Of a stretch of DNA of 64,000 nt, positions 15,072-24,995 are shown piece by piece (positions within the stretch are counted from its first letter, which is position 1; the number at the start of each line of letters is the position of its first letter). The stretch comes from Sphingobacterium sp. LZ7M1 (lineage in GTDB: Bacteria; Bacteroidota; Bacteroidia; Sphingobacteriales; Sphingobacteriaceae): NCBI RefSeq assembly GCF_024296865.1, contig NZ_CP101134.1, positions 1,922,001-1,986,000 on the forward strand. Reading direction: 5' to 3'. Both the position numbers and the translations under genes were made by a program. A model generated the notes under the pieces. It ran no database searches and was not told the origin of the DNA. It saw only the letters and a program-made list of their open reading frames with translations.

Positions 15072-17585
15072 TTATGCCATTAGTTCATTGATTTTAGTTT
15101 GCCATTCGTCCTCAAACACTACTTGAAACTGAAAGTCGTGGTCGGGAAATTCGTCAAACAATTCTTTCCACGCTTTTTTTGCTCCTAATTCGTTGCACAA
15201 TGCAAACACGTCTTGTTTGTATTTTGTGTCCTCGTTTTTCAAATGAATACCTTTTGTTTCTAACACATAAACCGTTCCGTAGTCGTCCTTGCTTTCTTGC
15301 TTGTCTGCGAGAAGAAAGTCGGGATAAATCTTGTTAGGTTTCCAACCTTGAATATGATAATCTTGTCGGCTCATATTGCGATACCACCACAATAGTTTCT
15401 CTTGTTCATCAAGGTAAATGGCAACCGATTTTTCAAGGTCGTTTATATTTTCTTCGGGAACGTAGTCAAACAAGGATTTCTGAATTGGCGTGTTGTCGTT
15501 ACGGACTAACTGTTTGTTGCTTTTCACTTTTATTCTTGATGGCAACACAAATCCACCTTTGTTTTCAATCAAGAAAAAACAAAGTTTTTTGTCGGTAATC
15601 ATTTTTCTGAAAACTTGTTCTGATAAGCGGTTACGCTCTTTGTCTAAAACCTTTTTTAGTTCTTCTATGATGAAAACAAAATTGGTTGCAACCGTTTCAC
15701 GGTCATATTTCGTTTGTAATAAATCAATCGCTTTTTTGCCAATCTGGAAACAATACCAAGGGTTAGGAACTATTTCAGTTATCTGTCTTGTCAGAAAAAC
15801 TTCGTCTATTTCTAATGTTCCTGTTTTTTCTGCTCTGCCTGTTTCTCTTAGCAATTCTTGTTCTTCATTGCTCAAACCCAAAACAATTTCTTGTTCTTTG
15901 CTCAACTTGTTTTGTAACGAAAGATTTTGAATTTCATCAATGTTGATGTCTTCCCAATCAATCTCACTTAAAATATCAATTTCAAAATTCAGATTTCTCC
16001 AACTTTCTGTTTCTTGTACAACAAATTTTGGTAAATAAATTTTCCCCTCAAACTTCTTAAAGCCCGAACGATACTGCATTTCACGCTCTTTCAAACCGCC
16101 TGTGTCTGTTCCTGCCTCATCGCTTACAATTCTTCCTGCAATGTCGCCCAATCCTTCATCTTCTAATCCTTTTTTGATGTCGCTAACCAACGATTTTGCA
16201 TTTTGTCGGAATGTAAAAACATAACATTCGTCCAAATCCTGTATTTTGGTTTTTCGTGCAAACGGCTGTCTTAAAATACGACCAACTAATTGCGTTATTC
16301 CTGTTGCTGAACTTGGGTTTGTAAGCACGGTTAGCACATACGCAAACGAACAATCCCAACCCTCTTGCAAGGCTTGTTTGGTAATGATGTAGCGAATTTC
16401 GCAATCATTGGCAAACAAATCAATTCCTTCAATATCGTCTTTTTCGCTTGATTTGATAGCAATATGACTTTCGGGAACATTACATTTTTTGATTAAATAT
16501 TCTTTCGCATCTTCTGCGTGAATAAACTTTTTATCTCGTTGGTCTTTCCCTGTTCGTTCAACTTGTATCAAACAAATCGGACGAATATATTCGCCTGTAT
16601 TGGCTTCGTACTCTTTGGCTTTTTTCTCTAAATCGTTTCGCTTTTCAAAACTTGCCAAAAGTGTGTCATGCCAATCCAAACTTGTTTTGTTGGTTAAGTG
16701 AATATCCAACTTTATCATTTCTTCTTCGTGCAATTCACGACCTGTAATTTTCACCAACTCATTGCTGTTTGGCGGTGGTGTTGCCGAAAGTTCAAGTATA
16801 AATGACGGATTGAAATTACGTATCGTATTCCTTGCATTTTCGCCATAAGCACGATGTCCTTCATCAATCACAACAAGTGGACGTAAAACTTTCAAAGTAT
16901 TACCCAATGATGTTTTTATTTGCGTTCCGAAAACTTCCATTTCGGTTGTAAAACAATCCAAATTTGGAAGTAATTCTTTTAGTTTTTTATGTCCTTCAAA
17001 ATCATCTTCTCTTGGAAAAAAATCGGTAAATCCGCCTTGATCACGGAATACTTTTAGCGTTTCTTTATTTTGACGGTTTGCGGATGGCAACATCAAAAGC
17101 AATACAACCAAATGTTCTTCAATATCAAGTCGGTTAAACATTTCTGTCTTTTCTTTTATCAATGTTCTACCACCGCTCGAAATGTCTAAAACTTGTCTGT
17201 ATGGGTGGTTTCGGTCTTTTAATGCTTTTATAGTTTGGCGATAAATTTGCGTGGACGGCACCACCCAAAGCACCAAACCTGTTTGTTTTTTAAGATAAGT
17301 TTTTTGGATACTGTCAATAGCGTGGCACGCCAATAAGGTTTTACCTCCACCTGTCGGCACTTTCAGATAAATATCGGGCATAGGTTCGTCCAAACCGTTT
17401 GTTTTAGAACTGTAAACAATACGACCTGTCGATTTTTCCCAAGCCTCTTTCGGGAAATTGATATGTTTTGCCAAATGCGGTTTGAGTTCGGCAATTTCTT
17501 CAAACTCTTTTTTCGCATCAGCCAAAGCACCCAAATAATCTTTGAGTTCCTTTAAAACTTTATCTTGATAGTGCTTTAATTTCAT
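15072..17585 (-). CDS. res: Type III restriction enzyme Res subunit
   Basis: The 837-aa protein is a superfamily 2 helicase-nuclease. Walker A is PTGGGKT (residues 77-83), the DEGH box lies at 241-244 and SATP at 267-270. Motif VI-like QLVGRILRQPFAR is further on. A C-terminal PD-(D/E)XK nuclease reads YPDFLL...VLETKG near residue 780. With the adjacent Mod it cuts DNA carrying unmodified head-to-head sites. Its ATG overlaps the mod stop by one base (TAATG), so the two are translationally coupled. It is the last gene of a four-gene defence operon. Confidence 0.92.
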   Translation of the reverse strand: MKLKHYQDKVLKELKDYLGALADAKKEFEEIAELKPHLAKHINFPKEAWEKSTGRIVYSSKTNGLDEPMPDIYLKVPTGGGKTLLACHAIDSIQKTYLKKQTGLVLWVVPSTQIYRQTIKALKDRNHPYRQVLDISSGGRTLIKEKTEMFNRLDIEEHLVVLLLMLPSANRQNKETLKVFRDQGGFTDFFPREDDFEGHKKLKELLPNLDCFTTEMEVFGTQIKTSLGNTLKVLRPLVVIDEGHRAYGENARNTIRNFNPSFILELSATPPPNSNELVKITGRELHEEEMIKLDIHLTNKTSLDWHDTLLASFEKRNDLEKKAKEYEANTGEYIRPICLIQVERTGKDQRDKKFIHAEDAKEYLIKKCNVPESHIAIKSSEKDDIEGIDLFANDCEIRYIITKQALQEGWDCSFAYVLTVLTNPSSATGITQLVGRILRQPFARKTKIQDLDECYVFTFRQNAKSLVSDIKKGLEDEGLGDIAGRIVSDEAGTDTGGLKEREMQYRSGFKKFEGKIYLPKFVVQETESWRNLNFEIDILSEIDWEDINIDEIQNLSLQNKLSKEQEIVLGLSNEEQELLRETGRAEKTGTLEIDEVFLTRQITEIVPNPWYCFQIGKKAIDLLQTKYDRETVATNFVFIIEELKKVLDKERNRLSEQVFRKMITDKKLCFFLIENKGGFVLPSRIKVKSNKQLVRNDNTPIQKSLFDYVPEENINDLEKSVAIYLDEQEKLLWWYRNMSRQDYHIQGWKPNKIYPDFLLADKQESKDDYGTVYVLETKGIHLKNEDTKYKQDVFALCNELGAKKAWKELFDEFPDHDFQFQVVFEDEWQTKINELMA

Positions 17586-19204
17586 TACTTCTGTATTCTA
17601 TAAATTTCGTAAGGTAATTGGCAAAAATCAATTCTGTGTTCAAGCAATGTGTAATCGTCCACATACTTGGCAGGTGCAAAAATCAAAAGCTGTTTTCCCT
17701 TGAATTTTGGTAATCCTTTACATATATCCAATGTCAAAGCATTTTGTTTCAACCACTCAATATCATCTTTATAAAACAGATATACTTCGTAGCTTTTGCT
17801 TTCGCCTATAAAACCTGTTTTGGTGTCAATATTTTTCTCGTTAAATTCTTCGCCTGTGGCTGTGTAGAAAAGATAACGTGCAAACTCTGTGAAAGACGGT
17901 AGATTTTCGCCTCTCAACAAACTTTCCATTTCTATGGTTTCGCCTAATTCAAAATAACTGAATGTTCCGCCTGTTCCTTTTTTAAGCAAATCACTTTTGG
18001 CAGTTGGTACGCCTTTGATTACTCTGCGAACTCTCTCGGCTGTGATAGTATTGGCATAATCTTCCTGCTCCACCAAAATAAATTTGCGGTTTCCTCCGTC
18101 TTCTTTATTGAGTTCTAAAACTGCGTGTGCCGTAGTTCCTGAACCTGCGAAGCTGTCGAGAATTATTGAATCATCATCAGAGTATATTTCAAGGCATCTT
18201 TTGATAAGTTCAACTGGTTTTGGATAATCAAACTTTTTTTCGCCGAATATTGTCTTCACATCAAGCGATGCCTTTTTATTTCCTTCAATACTTTGCCAAA
18301 GATTTGTCGGATGTTTTAAACGACCTTCTAAATAGAATTTTAGATAAGGTTTCCAATCACCTTCTTTGTCTTGTTTCCATTCAATTTGTTTTGTCTCAAC
18401 TAATTTCTTGTATTTATCGGGAGAACATCGCCATCTACTTTCATAACCCGTAGGACCAACTGGATAAATCTCTTCACCATTTGGGGCAGTTACTGGAAAA
18501 TACATTGATGGTCTATCCTCTCTTTTATCCTCACCACCTGTTTTTCTAAGTGGTCTTGTTAGATATCTTCCATTTTCATCTTCTTGATTATATATGCTGG
18601 ACTGCTTTTCATCCATTTGAAGTCCATTAAATAATTCAGATTCTCCCTTTGAATATATTACGACGTAATCAATTTCAGAAACTAAGCCTTTATTTCCTAA
18701 ACCTGTTGGCGTTCCTGTTACTCTACTAACTTGACCTAAGAAATTTGATTCCCCAAATATTTCATCCATCATACACCTTAAATGATGAATTTCATTATCA
18801 TCAATAGAAATAAAAATTGCACCATCCTCACTCAATAATTCACGTAAAAGTTTTAAACGTGGCATCATCAGGCAAAGCCATTTGTCGTGGCGTGTCATAT
18901 CTTCTTTGTCCACCACACTGCCCAACCATTCTTTAATCATCGGGCTGTTTACATTATCGTTGTACACCCAATTTTCGTTTCCTGTATTGTAAGGTGGGTC
19001 TATATAAATGCACTTTACTTTTCCTGCGTAAGTAGGCAAAAGTGCTTTTAATGCTTTCAGGTTGTCGCCTTGTACAATCAGGTTATCGTGCAAAGAAACT
19101 TTGTCCGTAAGACTGTATTCTGCCTTTGGCACAAGTTGGTGGTATTTAACCGCCAGATGGTGGTTTTGCACAAATGTTTTTCCTTTGAAATTAAGTGTTG
19201 GCAT
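17585..19204 (-). CDS. mod: Type III DNA methyltransferase Mod subunit
   Basis: The 539-aa protein has the beta-class order of methyltransferase motifs: DPPYNTG (residues 69-75) first, then a central target-recognition region (about 160-300), then FAGSGTTAH (352-360). It methylates adenine at the site it recognises, and its partner Res uses the same recognition domain. It lies 4 bp after the RloC-like gene and overlaps res. The recognition sequence cannot be read from the protein. Confidence 0.93.
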   Translation of the reverse strand: MPTLNFKGKTFVQNHHLAVKYHQLVPKAEYSLTDKVSLHDNLIVQGDNLKALKALLPTYAGKVKCIYIDPPYNTGNENWVYNDNVNSPMIKEWLGSVVDKEDMTRHDKWLCLMMPRLKLLRELLSEDGAIFISIDDNEIHHLRCMMDEIFGESNFLGQVSRVTGTPTGLGNKGLVSEIDYVVIYSKGESELFNGLQMDEKQSSIYNQEDENGRYLTRPLRKTGGEDKREDRPSMYFPVTAPNGEEIYPVGPTGYESRWRCSPDKYKKLVETKQIEWKQDKEGDWKPYLKFYLEGRLKHPTNLWQSIEGNKKASLDVKTIFGEKKFDYPKPVELIKRCLEIYSDDDSIILDSFAGSGTTAHAVLELNKEDGGNRKFILVEQEDYANTITAERVRRVIKGVPTAKSDLLKKGTGGTFSYFELGETIEMESLLRGENLPSFTEFARYLFYTATGEEFNEKNIDTKTGFIGESKSYEVYLFYKDDIEWLKQNALTLDICKGLPKFKGKQLLIFAPAKYVDDYTLLEHRIDFCQLPYEIYRIQK

Positions 19205-19208
19205 ATCG

Positions 19209-21815
19209 TTATATCTTTTCTAATTCGGTTAGAATGTTTTCAAATTCAATTATTTCATTTTCCAATTTATCACAAGTGAGAAATTGGTTTAGTTCGTCAA
19301 CTGGTAAATGTCCTTCAATTAAATCGTGAAGAACAGAATGGTTTTTAGCAATACGTTCATATAAATCATTATTGAATTTTACATTTCTAATGTTGGGAAC
19401 TCTTACCAAAGTGTCATATCTCTGGACAGTGCTTGCTAACAATTTCGTTACTACAATGCCTTCATAACAGCTGCGCAACGCCCCATAACCTGAACGAATA
19501 AGGTTTTGAGCAAAACTACGGTCAGCTTCCTTTTTAGCTCTTATGTGGTATTGCTTCGGAATATGTGAATTGGTATATGTGCTATCTTTAAGCGGTGTGT
19601 TCTGTAATTCAATTACACCAATAGTTTCTCTACCACTACAAACAATAGAGTGAACAAAAACCTTTGTCTTGTCAGTTTTATATTTATTTCTTCCGTGACT
19701 TTCTAAATATTTTACAAAGACAATATCGTGAGAGAAAATAACCACTTGTTTTTTATCACTTTCTTCAACTAATCTTTGGGCAATTGTTTCTTTTCGTTTA
19801 TGGTCTAAGGAAGTAACGGGGTCATCAAAAATAATTCCCTTGTTTACTTCGGATAAGTGCATTTCTGCAAGAAAATCAGCAATAGCAATTACTTTTTGTT
19901 CGCCCTCGCTTAATACATCATTCGGCTTCTTACCTTTTAGTTTGAGTTGTCGGGAAGATTTTCCTGCTGAACCTGTGGTGCTTATTTCAATTCCAAAACT
20001 CCCATTCAGTTTTTGACATTCTTCGTTAAAAGTATCAATGTATTTTTGATTGAAATATTTATCCGATAATGACTTTTCTGTATTTGTTGTGTCTGTTTTA
20101 GTCTTTCTAAAATTAGCGTTGTTCGCCTTTTTAATCCAAACTTGATTATTGATAAAGGTTTCAAACTTTGAAAAATGTGTATTGAACTTTTCTTTGTGTT
20201 CCAACAGCGTTTTTGAGTTCAGTAATTTTTCCAATTCTTTACTTTGCTCATCTTCTTTTAGCAATTTAATAGAATTATCAATAGCTGTTTCAATCGCAGT
20301 GTGTTGTTCAACGCTGATTTGTATTTCTTCTCTTTCGTTTGCTGTTTTTCTTTGAATGTCAGCAATGATATTTTGAGCAAGCGTTTTCTGTTCTGAAAGT
20401 TTTTGCTTTAATGTTTCTAATTCGTTTGAATATTTTTCAGTAAGCCAAACGGTAAGTGTATTGTCTTGCGGAAATAAATCAAAGTTTAAATTCTCATAAT
20501 TCCCTTTGACTTTATCCAATTTTTCCTGTGCTTGCTTTGCGTTTTGCTCCGCAACACTTTTGATGAAAGCCCAATAATTTGAAATTAGCTTTTGTGCTTC
20601 GTTTGAAAGTGGTTGTTGGCAAAGCAAACAGTTGTCGCCATTTTCGGGATAATCTATATTTTCCGCTTTTTGCGTTTTAGCAAATTCTTCGGCAGAAACA
20701 ATAAAATTTTTCCATTCTGTTGTTCCAACACCTTCAATTTTATCGGTCTTAAAATTTTCTACTCCTTCGGATTTCGCTGTCGCTTCTTTTGAAATACAAT
20801 CCGAAATAGCTGTTTTTACTTTCTCAATTACTTCGGTTGTGAAAAATTGATTTAGTTTTTCAATATCCTGTTTGTTTTTACTTAACAGAATTTTGATGTT
20901 TTCATACTCTTTTATTCTTTTACCTGTTTCTTTTGAAGCCAAAAGAAGTTCGTCATACTGTTTTTGTATCGCCCCTTTTTGAGTTTTATCTTCATCAGAA
21001 AAAGGCGTATGTTTTTTTAAGTCATCAATATTTGTATCAGCATTTAGATTTTGAACAAGCGTTTTTATTTCTGAATTGCCGTCAAACCAAATATCAAAAT
21101 CATTTGGCGATTGTTTATTTATAATTTCAGCATTTAGTTTTTGCTCAACACGAATGATTGCATTTGTGTAATCAGCAAAAAAACTTAATCCTGCTGGTCT
21201 AAATTCAAATTCATTTTTGTTTTCAAGATGTTTTAAAACGCTGTTTCCGTCAAAAACTGCAAATTGCTCAAATTCTGCATTGTCTTTGTCCGCAAATACT
21301 AACGAAGTTTTAGTATTGTTTGATTTGAAAGTAAATTTTGCATTAACAGGTTTGTGTCCGCTGTCAATGTGAATATTTGGTAAAATTGGTTCGGGTGCTT
21401 TTGAATAAAAAACGTCTTTCAAAAGTCTTACATAACCTGATTTTCCCGAACCATTTGCACCATAAACAATAGTCAGGTTCGGACTAAATTCAATCGTTTG
21501 GTTTTCTGTTAAGGCGTTTACGCCTTCAACATTTTCAAGTTTGGTAAGAAGTAAATCAGTTTTATAGTTTCCCGAATTTTCAGCATTGTAATCAATAGAA
21601 ATTTCGGGTTTTTCGGTCTCTTCTTTGAGTTTTAAATGTTCAAGCAAATAAGAATATGAAGTATCAATGTCGTTATCAGATATAGCGTTGCCCGACAAAA
21701 TTTTCTCTGCAAGAAATTTTGCCCAATAGGGAAGTCCGTTAGGGAATTTCTTCACTTCCGTTTCAAGCGTTTCCACTTGTTGTTCTACTTCTGCTATTTC
21801 AATTACTTCACTCAC
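19209..21815 (-). CDS. rloC: RloC-like ATPase, candidate anticodon nuclease
   Basis: The 868-aa protein is an SMC/Rad50-like ATPase. Walker A lies at 119-126 (GANGSGKS), a CLLC zinc-hook motif at 396-399 inside the coiled coil, LSEGEQ signature at 635-640, Walker B (IIFDDPVTSLD) at 661-671 and an SHD H-loop near 696. The C-terminal 170 residues contain R781-x3-E785 and later His826/His830. This resembles the Arg-Glu-His set of PrrC/RloC anticodon nucleases, which cut tRNA when a restriction system is blocked. It starts at GTG, overlapping the upstream stop (TAGTG). Confidence 0.6.
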   Translation of the reverse strand: MSEVIEIAEVEQQVETLETEVKKFPNGLPYWAKFLAEKILSGNAISDNDIDTSYSYLLEHLKLKEETEKPEISIDYNAENSGNYKTDLLLTKLENVEGVNALTENQTIEFSPNLTIVYGANGSGKSGYVRLLKDVFYSKAPEPILPNIHIDSGHKPVNAKFTFKSNNTKTSLVFADKDNAEFEQFAVFDGNSVLKHLENKNEFEFRPAGLSFFADYTNAIIRVEQKLNAEIINKQSPNDFDIWFDGNSEIKTLVQNLNADTNIDDLKKHTPFSDEDKTQKGAIQKQYDELLLASKETGKRIKEYENIKILLSKNKQDIEKLNQFFTTEVIEKVKTAISDCISKEATAKSEGVENFKTDKIEGVGTTEWKNFIVSAEEFAKTQKAENIDYPENGDNCLLCQQPLSNEAQKLISNYWAFIKSVAEQNAKQAQEKLDKVKGNYENLNFDLFPQDNTLTVWLTEKYSNELETLKQKLSEQKTLAQNIIADIQRKTANEREEIQISVEQHTAIETAIDNSIKLLKEDEQSKELEKLLNSKTLLEHKEKFNTHFSKFETFINNQVWIKKANNANFRKTKTDTTNTEKSLSDKYFNQKYIDTFNEECQKLNGSFGIEISTTGSAGKSSRQLKLKGKKPNDVLSEGEQKVIAIADFLAEMHLSEVNKGIIFDDPVTSLDHKRKETIAQRLVEESDKKQVVIFSHDIVFVKYLESHGRNKYKTDKTKVFVHSIVCSGRETIGVIELQNTPLKDSTYTNSHIPKQYHIRAKKEADRSFAQNLIRSGYGALRSCYEGIVVTKLLASTVQRYDTLVRVPNIRNVKFNNDLYERIAKNHSVLHDLIEGHLPVDELNQFLTCDKLENEIIEFENILTELEKI

Positions 21816-22120
21816 TATTTATGTTTGTTTTTTACGTTATATTTTACTTTTTCCTCCGCCACTTTTATAGCCTGTAATGCCAAATCTTCATCTTGCACTT
21901 CATAAGCCAATTTGTCGGACAACCACGCAATGATTACATCATTTTTCTGCTCTTTGTAAAAGTCCGAAAGGGCTTTTACTTGTTCTCTTGTCGGCATACG
22001 TTCATCACGTTCAATTTTGCTTAAAATAGTTGGGTCAAGCGAAAGTTCCGCTCCGACTTCTCTAAGCAAAAGCCCTTTTTCTTCCCGTAGTTCACGCAAT
22101 ATTATTCCTATTGTTTTCAA
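21815..22120 (-). CDS. XRE-family regulator of the restriction operon
   Basis: The 101-aa protein has an N-terminal helix-turn-helix (about residues 5-60, LREVGAELSLDPTILSKIERDERMP) and a short helical C-terminus. It is the first gene of the XRE-rloC-mod-res operon and overlaps rloC by one base. It probably delays or limits expression of the nuclease genes, as control proteins in restriction operons do; this is inferred from position. Confidence 0.85.
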   Translation of the reverse strand: MKTIGIILRELREEKGLLLREVGAELSLDPTILSKIERDERMPTREQVKALSDFYKEQKNDVIIAWLSDKLAYEVQDEDLALQAIKVAEEKVKYNVKNKHK

Positions 22121-22249
22121 TTCGCTTTATTTTGACTTGACAAATATTGGCAAATATACAAAATGAATTCTGACGGTTGAAGTATTTGCTAAAGTTTTTA
22201 TCAACATTAAGTTAGAAGTCGGGTGGTGGGTGGGCTTGGGTGCGGTTGG

Positions 22250-22315
22250 GCAAAATTAAATGTGGTGCAAAAGCGTTGGCTTTGTGCGGTTGGTTGCACC
22301 TCTTTTAATTTTTGC
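22250..22315. repeat. Hairpin repeat family 2, copy b
   Basis: GCAAAATTAAA...GTGGTGCA pairs with TGCACC...TTTTAATTTTTGC around GTTGGCTTTGTGCGGTTGG. It lies 130 bp upstream of the XRE gene, so copies a and b bracket the restriction operon. Confidence 0.7.
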
Positions 22316-22383
22316 GAAGCGTTGGCAATTTTTCGTTTTTCTGTCTGTCCGTTGATGTTGTTTCAGAGCGGTCAAACGCCATT

Positions 22384-22548
22384 ACCGATAACGCGCACGT
22401 GCTGGAGCATTGCTCCAAGCGGTTCGGGTATTGCCGAAGGCGGGGATTTTTAGCACAAAAGTTCAGTCGAAGAACGAATGTTGAATCTCGCACAAATGTC
22501 CAATCGAAGCCGTTCAGCCCCGCTTTTGGCAATACCTTGTTATCGGTT
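22384..22548. other. attC-like site S11 with a fragment of the 130-bp repeat
   Basis: ACCGATAACG at the left and GTTATCGG at the right enclose arms GGTATTGCCGAAGGCGGGG and CCCCGCTTTTGGCAATACC. The arms match except for G-T pairs. Bases 22393-22421 are a 29-bp piece of the 130-bp repeat, left at the same position within the site. It is the attC of the helicase/GHKL cassette. Confidence 0.7.
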
Positions 22549-22608
22549 CGCCCTGCTTGTCCATATGTTGTTTGTCCGTTCATTTTGCTCTGCCGTGGTG
22601 CGTTGGCA

Positions 22609-22669
22609 GGTGGCTCTTTTGCATTTTTTGTTTGGCTTTGTGTGTCGGCAAAAATGCAAATGTGCCACC
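22609..22669. repeat. Hairpin repeat family 2, copy c
   Basis: This copy is nearly identical to 14995-15055: arms GGTGGCTCTTTTGCATTTTT and AAAAATGCAAATGTGCCACC around GTTTGGCTTTGTG. It lies 11 bp beyond the helicase-PIN stop codon, the same place copy a holds beyond res. Confidence 0.75.
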
Positions 22670-22680
22670 AATGCGTTGGC

Positions 22681-24993
22681 TTAATGTTTCGTTTGTTTTA
22701 AAAAGTCTTTTAATTTTATTGTCGTTATGCCTAAACCTTTGGCTTTAATTTGCAATCCGTTATCAGATGTCAGCATAATTGGGTTTTCGTCTTTGTATTT
22801 CAATGCTACGGACAAAATAAAGTTGTCGGGTGATTTTTTGTTAAAGTCGTCTGGAAGCAAAGCCAAGTCTGCTGTGTCCATTTTGAGGTTTCGTTTGTCA
22901 AAACTTTCGTTGATTTGCTTGATTGCTCTATGAACGTTTTTCTTTTGTTCTTCGGTCAATGAAATTTTCAAATAGTCTAATTCGTCAATGACTTTTGCTG
23001 ATAAAGCTATTTGATATTGTTTGTCAATTTTTGAAATAATGTCGGGATAATCAACAAAAACGTTTGTGTCTATGATGTAAATGTTTTCTTTGTCTTTTTT
23101 GATTTCCTTTTTGGGTTTGTCAAATTGTGAAAGGTCAATCTTGCCAAGAATTTTTAAACCTGTTTGTGTTTGATGTTGTTCAGTTTCTTTGCTTTCATTT
23201 GGTTCGGGCGTTCGAGTTTCAATTAACTTTCTGTCTGACGTGTAATAAAAGGAAAACTCCTCATTGAGTTTTTGCAAATATGCTTTTACTTCTTCGTCTA
23301 ATTGAGGATAAGAAGTGACAACGTTAGTGTCTGAAATGATAATTGTATGTCGCTTTGCACGACTTGTGGCAACGTTGAATAAGCGTTTTTCCAAAGAATG
23401 ATTGTAACCCGAATTGGGAACAACAAAAATCGTTACATCTGTTGTCAAACCTTGTATTCTTGCAATAGTTTCAATGAGCAAGTTTTTAGGATTGCCTACG
23501 GTTTGAAAGATACTTTTTTGCAATGCTTTTACCGTTTCAATGTAATTGCTCAAGACAGAAATATGTAGATTCTCATTGACTTTCAGCAAATTAACAACCA
23601 ATAATTTAGCAATTTCCAAAGCATTCTTTGGCTTTTTGTTTCCAACTTCCAAATCGGTTTTTATAAGTGTTGAACCACCTTGTGAGTTGAAGAAAATTCT
23701 TACATCGTTCGGTAATTCAGAGAAAGTGAAACGAATGTCGTTTTTCGCTTTTGATTTTAGGCTATTATTGTAAAATATGCCTGTATAATTTGCACCTCTG
23801 TTTGGTAAACGATAAGTTTCAGTTAATTGATAAATTGGGACAGATGCTGTACCTGAAAGTGCTTTTAATCCGTCCACCAAAAAATCGTAATTCTTTTTGC
23901 TGACTTTATCTTCGTTAATTGCTACAACAGGCGGAAGCTGTTTGGTATCACCAATCCAAATATTTTTCTTTCCTAAAAGTTTTGTCGCACCAAACATTGC
24001 AAGTAGTGCCTGACTTGCCTCATCTACGATTACATAGTCAAAAGGTGGATTGTCTTTTATGTTCGTAGCTTCGCTACTTGCGATAAAAAACGTAGATAAA
24101 ACCAAGTTGCTTGGCTGTGGATTCAACTCTTTTATTTGTTGTAGTTGCGGAATTTCTTTTTCTTCGTCTGTTGAAATTTTAGTTTTAAAAACTTTTCCTG
24201 CTCCCAACAAATCAGCTAATGCTGGCTTTTCCGCAACTTCCATTAAAGCTCTGTTTGTAAGCGATGTTACCAAAACAGATTTTCCTTGTTCACAAAGTTT
24301 CTTACAGATTTCTGCAATTTGATATGTTTTTCCCGTTCCTGGCGGACCAATTAAAATTAAATGATCGCTTAATGTCAGTTGATTTAAAATAAAACTCGGG
24401 ATTTCTTTTTGATTGTCAAGTAATGACGGTTGCCAATTTGAATTTTGAAAATCTTGGTCTAAAATCTGATTTACATTTTCCGAATTACTGGTTTGCACTA
24501 TTTTTTGAAGATTGGCAATGTATTCAAAAGGCGGTTTGTTCGGACCCAAAAGCAAAATCATTTTTTCAGCTTCAGAAATATTTACTGCAAAATCTAAGTC
24601 CACACCCCGAAAGCCTGCTAAACTAAAATTCGTATCAATGTTTCCGTCTTTGTCTTTTGCAGAAGATTGCCAAACACAAACCGTCTCAGTAAAATTTCCT
24701 TTTTCTTTTATCAAATCGCCATAGGTTTTATCGCCCCAATTTCTATAATCTCGTAACTCTTTTGGAACTGTAAAACAGTACAAGTATTCTCCTTTTCGTG
24801 GCAAACCACGTTTTGTAGAGAATTTTAAAATCATTTCTCCGTCTTTGAATGTCAAGAATTGAGCAACAAAAAGTTCTTCTCTCTCTTGAAGTAAAAAAGT
24901 AGCCGAAGAGTTTAGTTTTTGATTAAACGCTTTTGTTTGTGCTTGAAGTTCTTCTTCAAGGAAATTGCTATGTTCTTGCCTTGTGTATCTCAT
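22681..24993 (-). CDS. Superfamily 1 helicase fused to a PIN nuclease
   Basis: The 770-aa protein has a UPF1/DNA2-like helicase core: GPPGTGKT Walker A at 216-223, a VIVDEASQ Walker B, GDTKQLPPV, and a final ATSRAKRHTII motif. The C-terminal PIN domain (about 640-770) has acidic positions in IIDTNVFVDY, VIDELDYLK, DNFIL and TSDNG. This predicts nucleic-acid unwinding coupled to RNA or single-strand cleavage. Its ATG lies 2 bp after the stop of the GHKL gene, so the two are coupled. I do not know a named defence system with this exact pair. Confidence 0.75.
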   Translation of the reverse strand: MRYTRQEHSNFLEEELQAQTKAFNQKLNSSATFLLQEREELFVAQFLTFKDGEMILKFSTKRGLPRKGEYLYCFTVPKELRDYRNWGDKTYGDLIKEKGNFTETVCVWQSSAKDKDGNIDTNFSLAGFRGVDLDFAVNISEAEKMILLLGPNKPPFEYIANLQKIVQTSNSENVNQILDQDFQNSNWQPSLLDNQKEIPSFILNQLTLSDHLILIGPPGTGKTYQIAEICKKLCEQGKSVLVTSLTNRALMEVAEKPALADLLGAGKVFKTKISTDEEKEIPQLQQIKELNPQPSNLVLSTFFIASSEATNIKDNPPFDYVIVDEASQALLAMFGATKLLGKKNIWIGDTKQLPPVVAINEDKVSKKNYDFLVDGLKALSGTASVPIYQLTETYRLPNRGANYTGIFYNNSLKSKAKNDIRFTFSELPNDVRIFFNSQGGSTLIKTDLEVGNKKPKNALEIAKLLVVNLLKVNENLHISVLSNYIETVKALQKSIFQTVGNPKNLLIETIARIQGLTTDVTIFVVPNSGYNHSLEKRLFNVATSRAKRHTIIISDTNVVTSYPQLDEEVKAYLQKLNEEFSFYYTSDRKLIETRTPEPNESKETEQHQTQTGLKILGKIDLSQFDKPKKEIKKDKENIYIIDTNVFVDYPDIISKIDKQYQIALSAKVIDELDYLKISLTEEQKKNVHRAIKQINESFDKRNLKMDTADLALLPDDFNKKSPDNFILSVALKYKDENPIMLTSDNGLQIKAKGLGITTIKLKDFLKQTKH

Positions 24994-24995
24994 TT

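Noticed and set aside
14887..15126. 79-aa plus-strand frame at the left end of the array
   Set aside because: It overlaps attC-like site S12, a hairpin repeat and the 3' end of res.
22223..22748. Several short plus-strand frames between the two defence operons
   Set aside because: They run through attC-like sites and hairpin repeats, have no domains, and the same bases explain them better as structured DNA.
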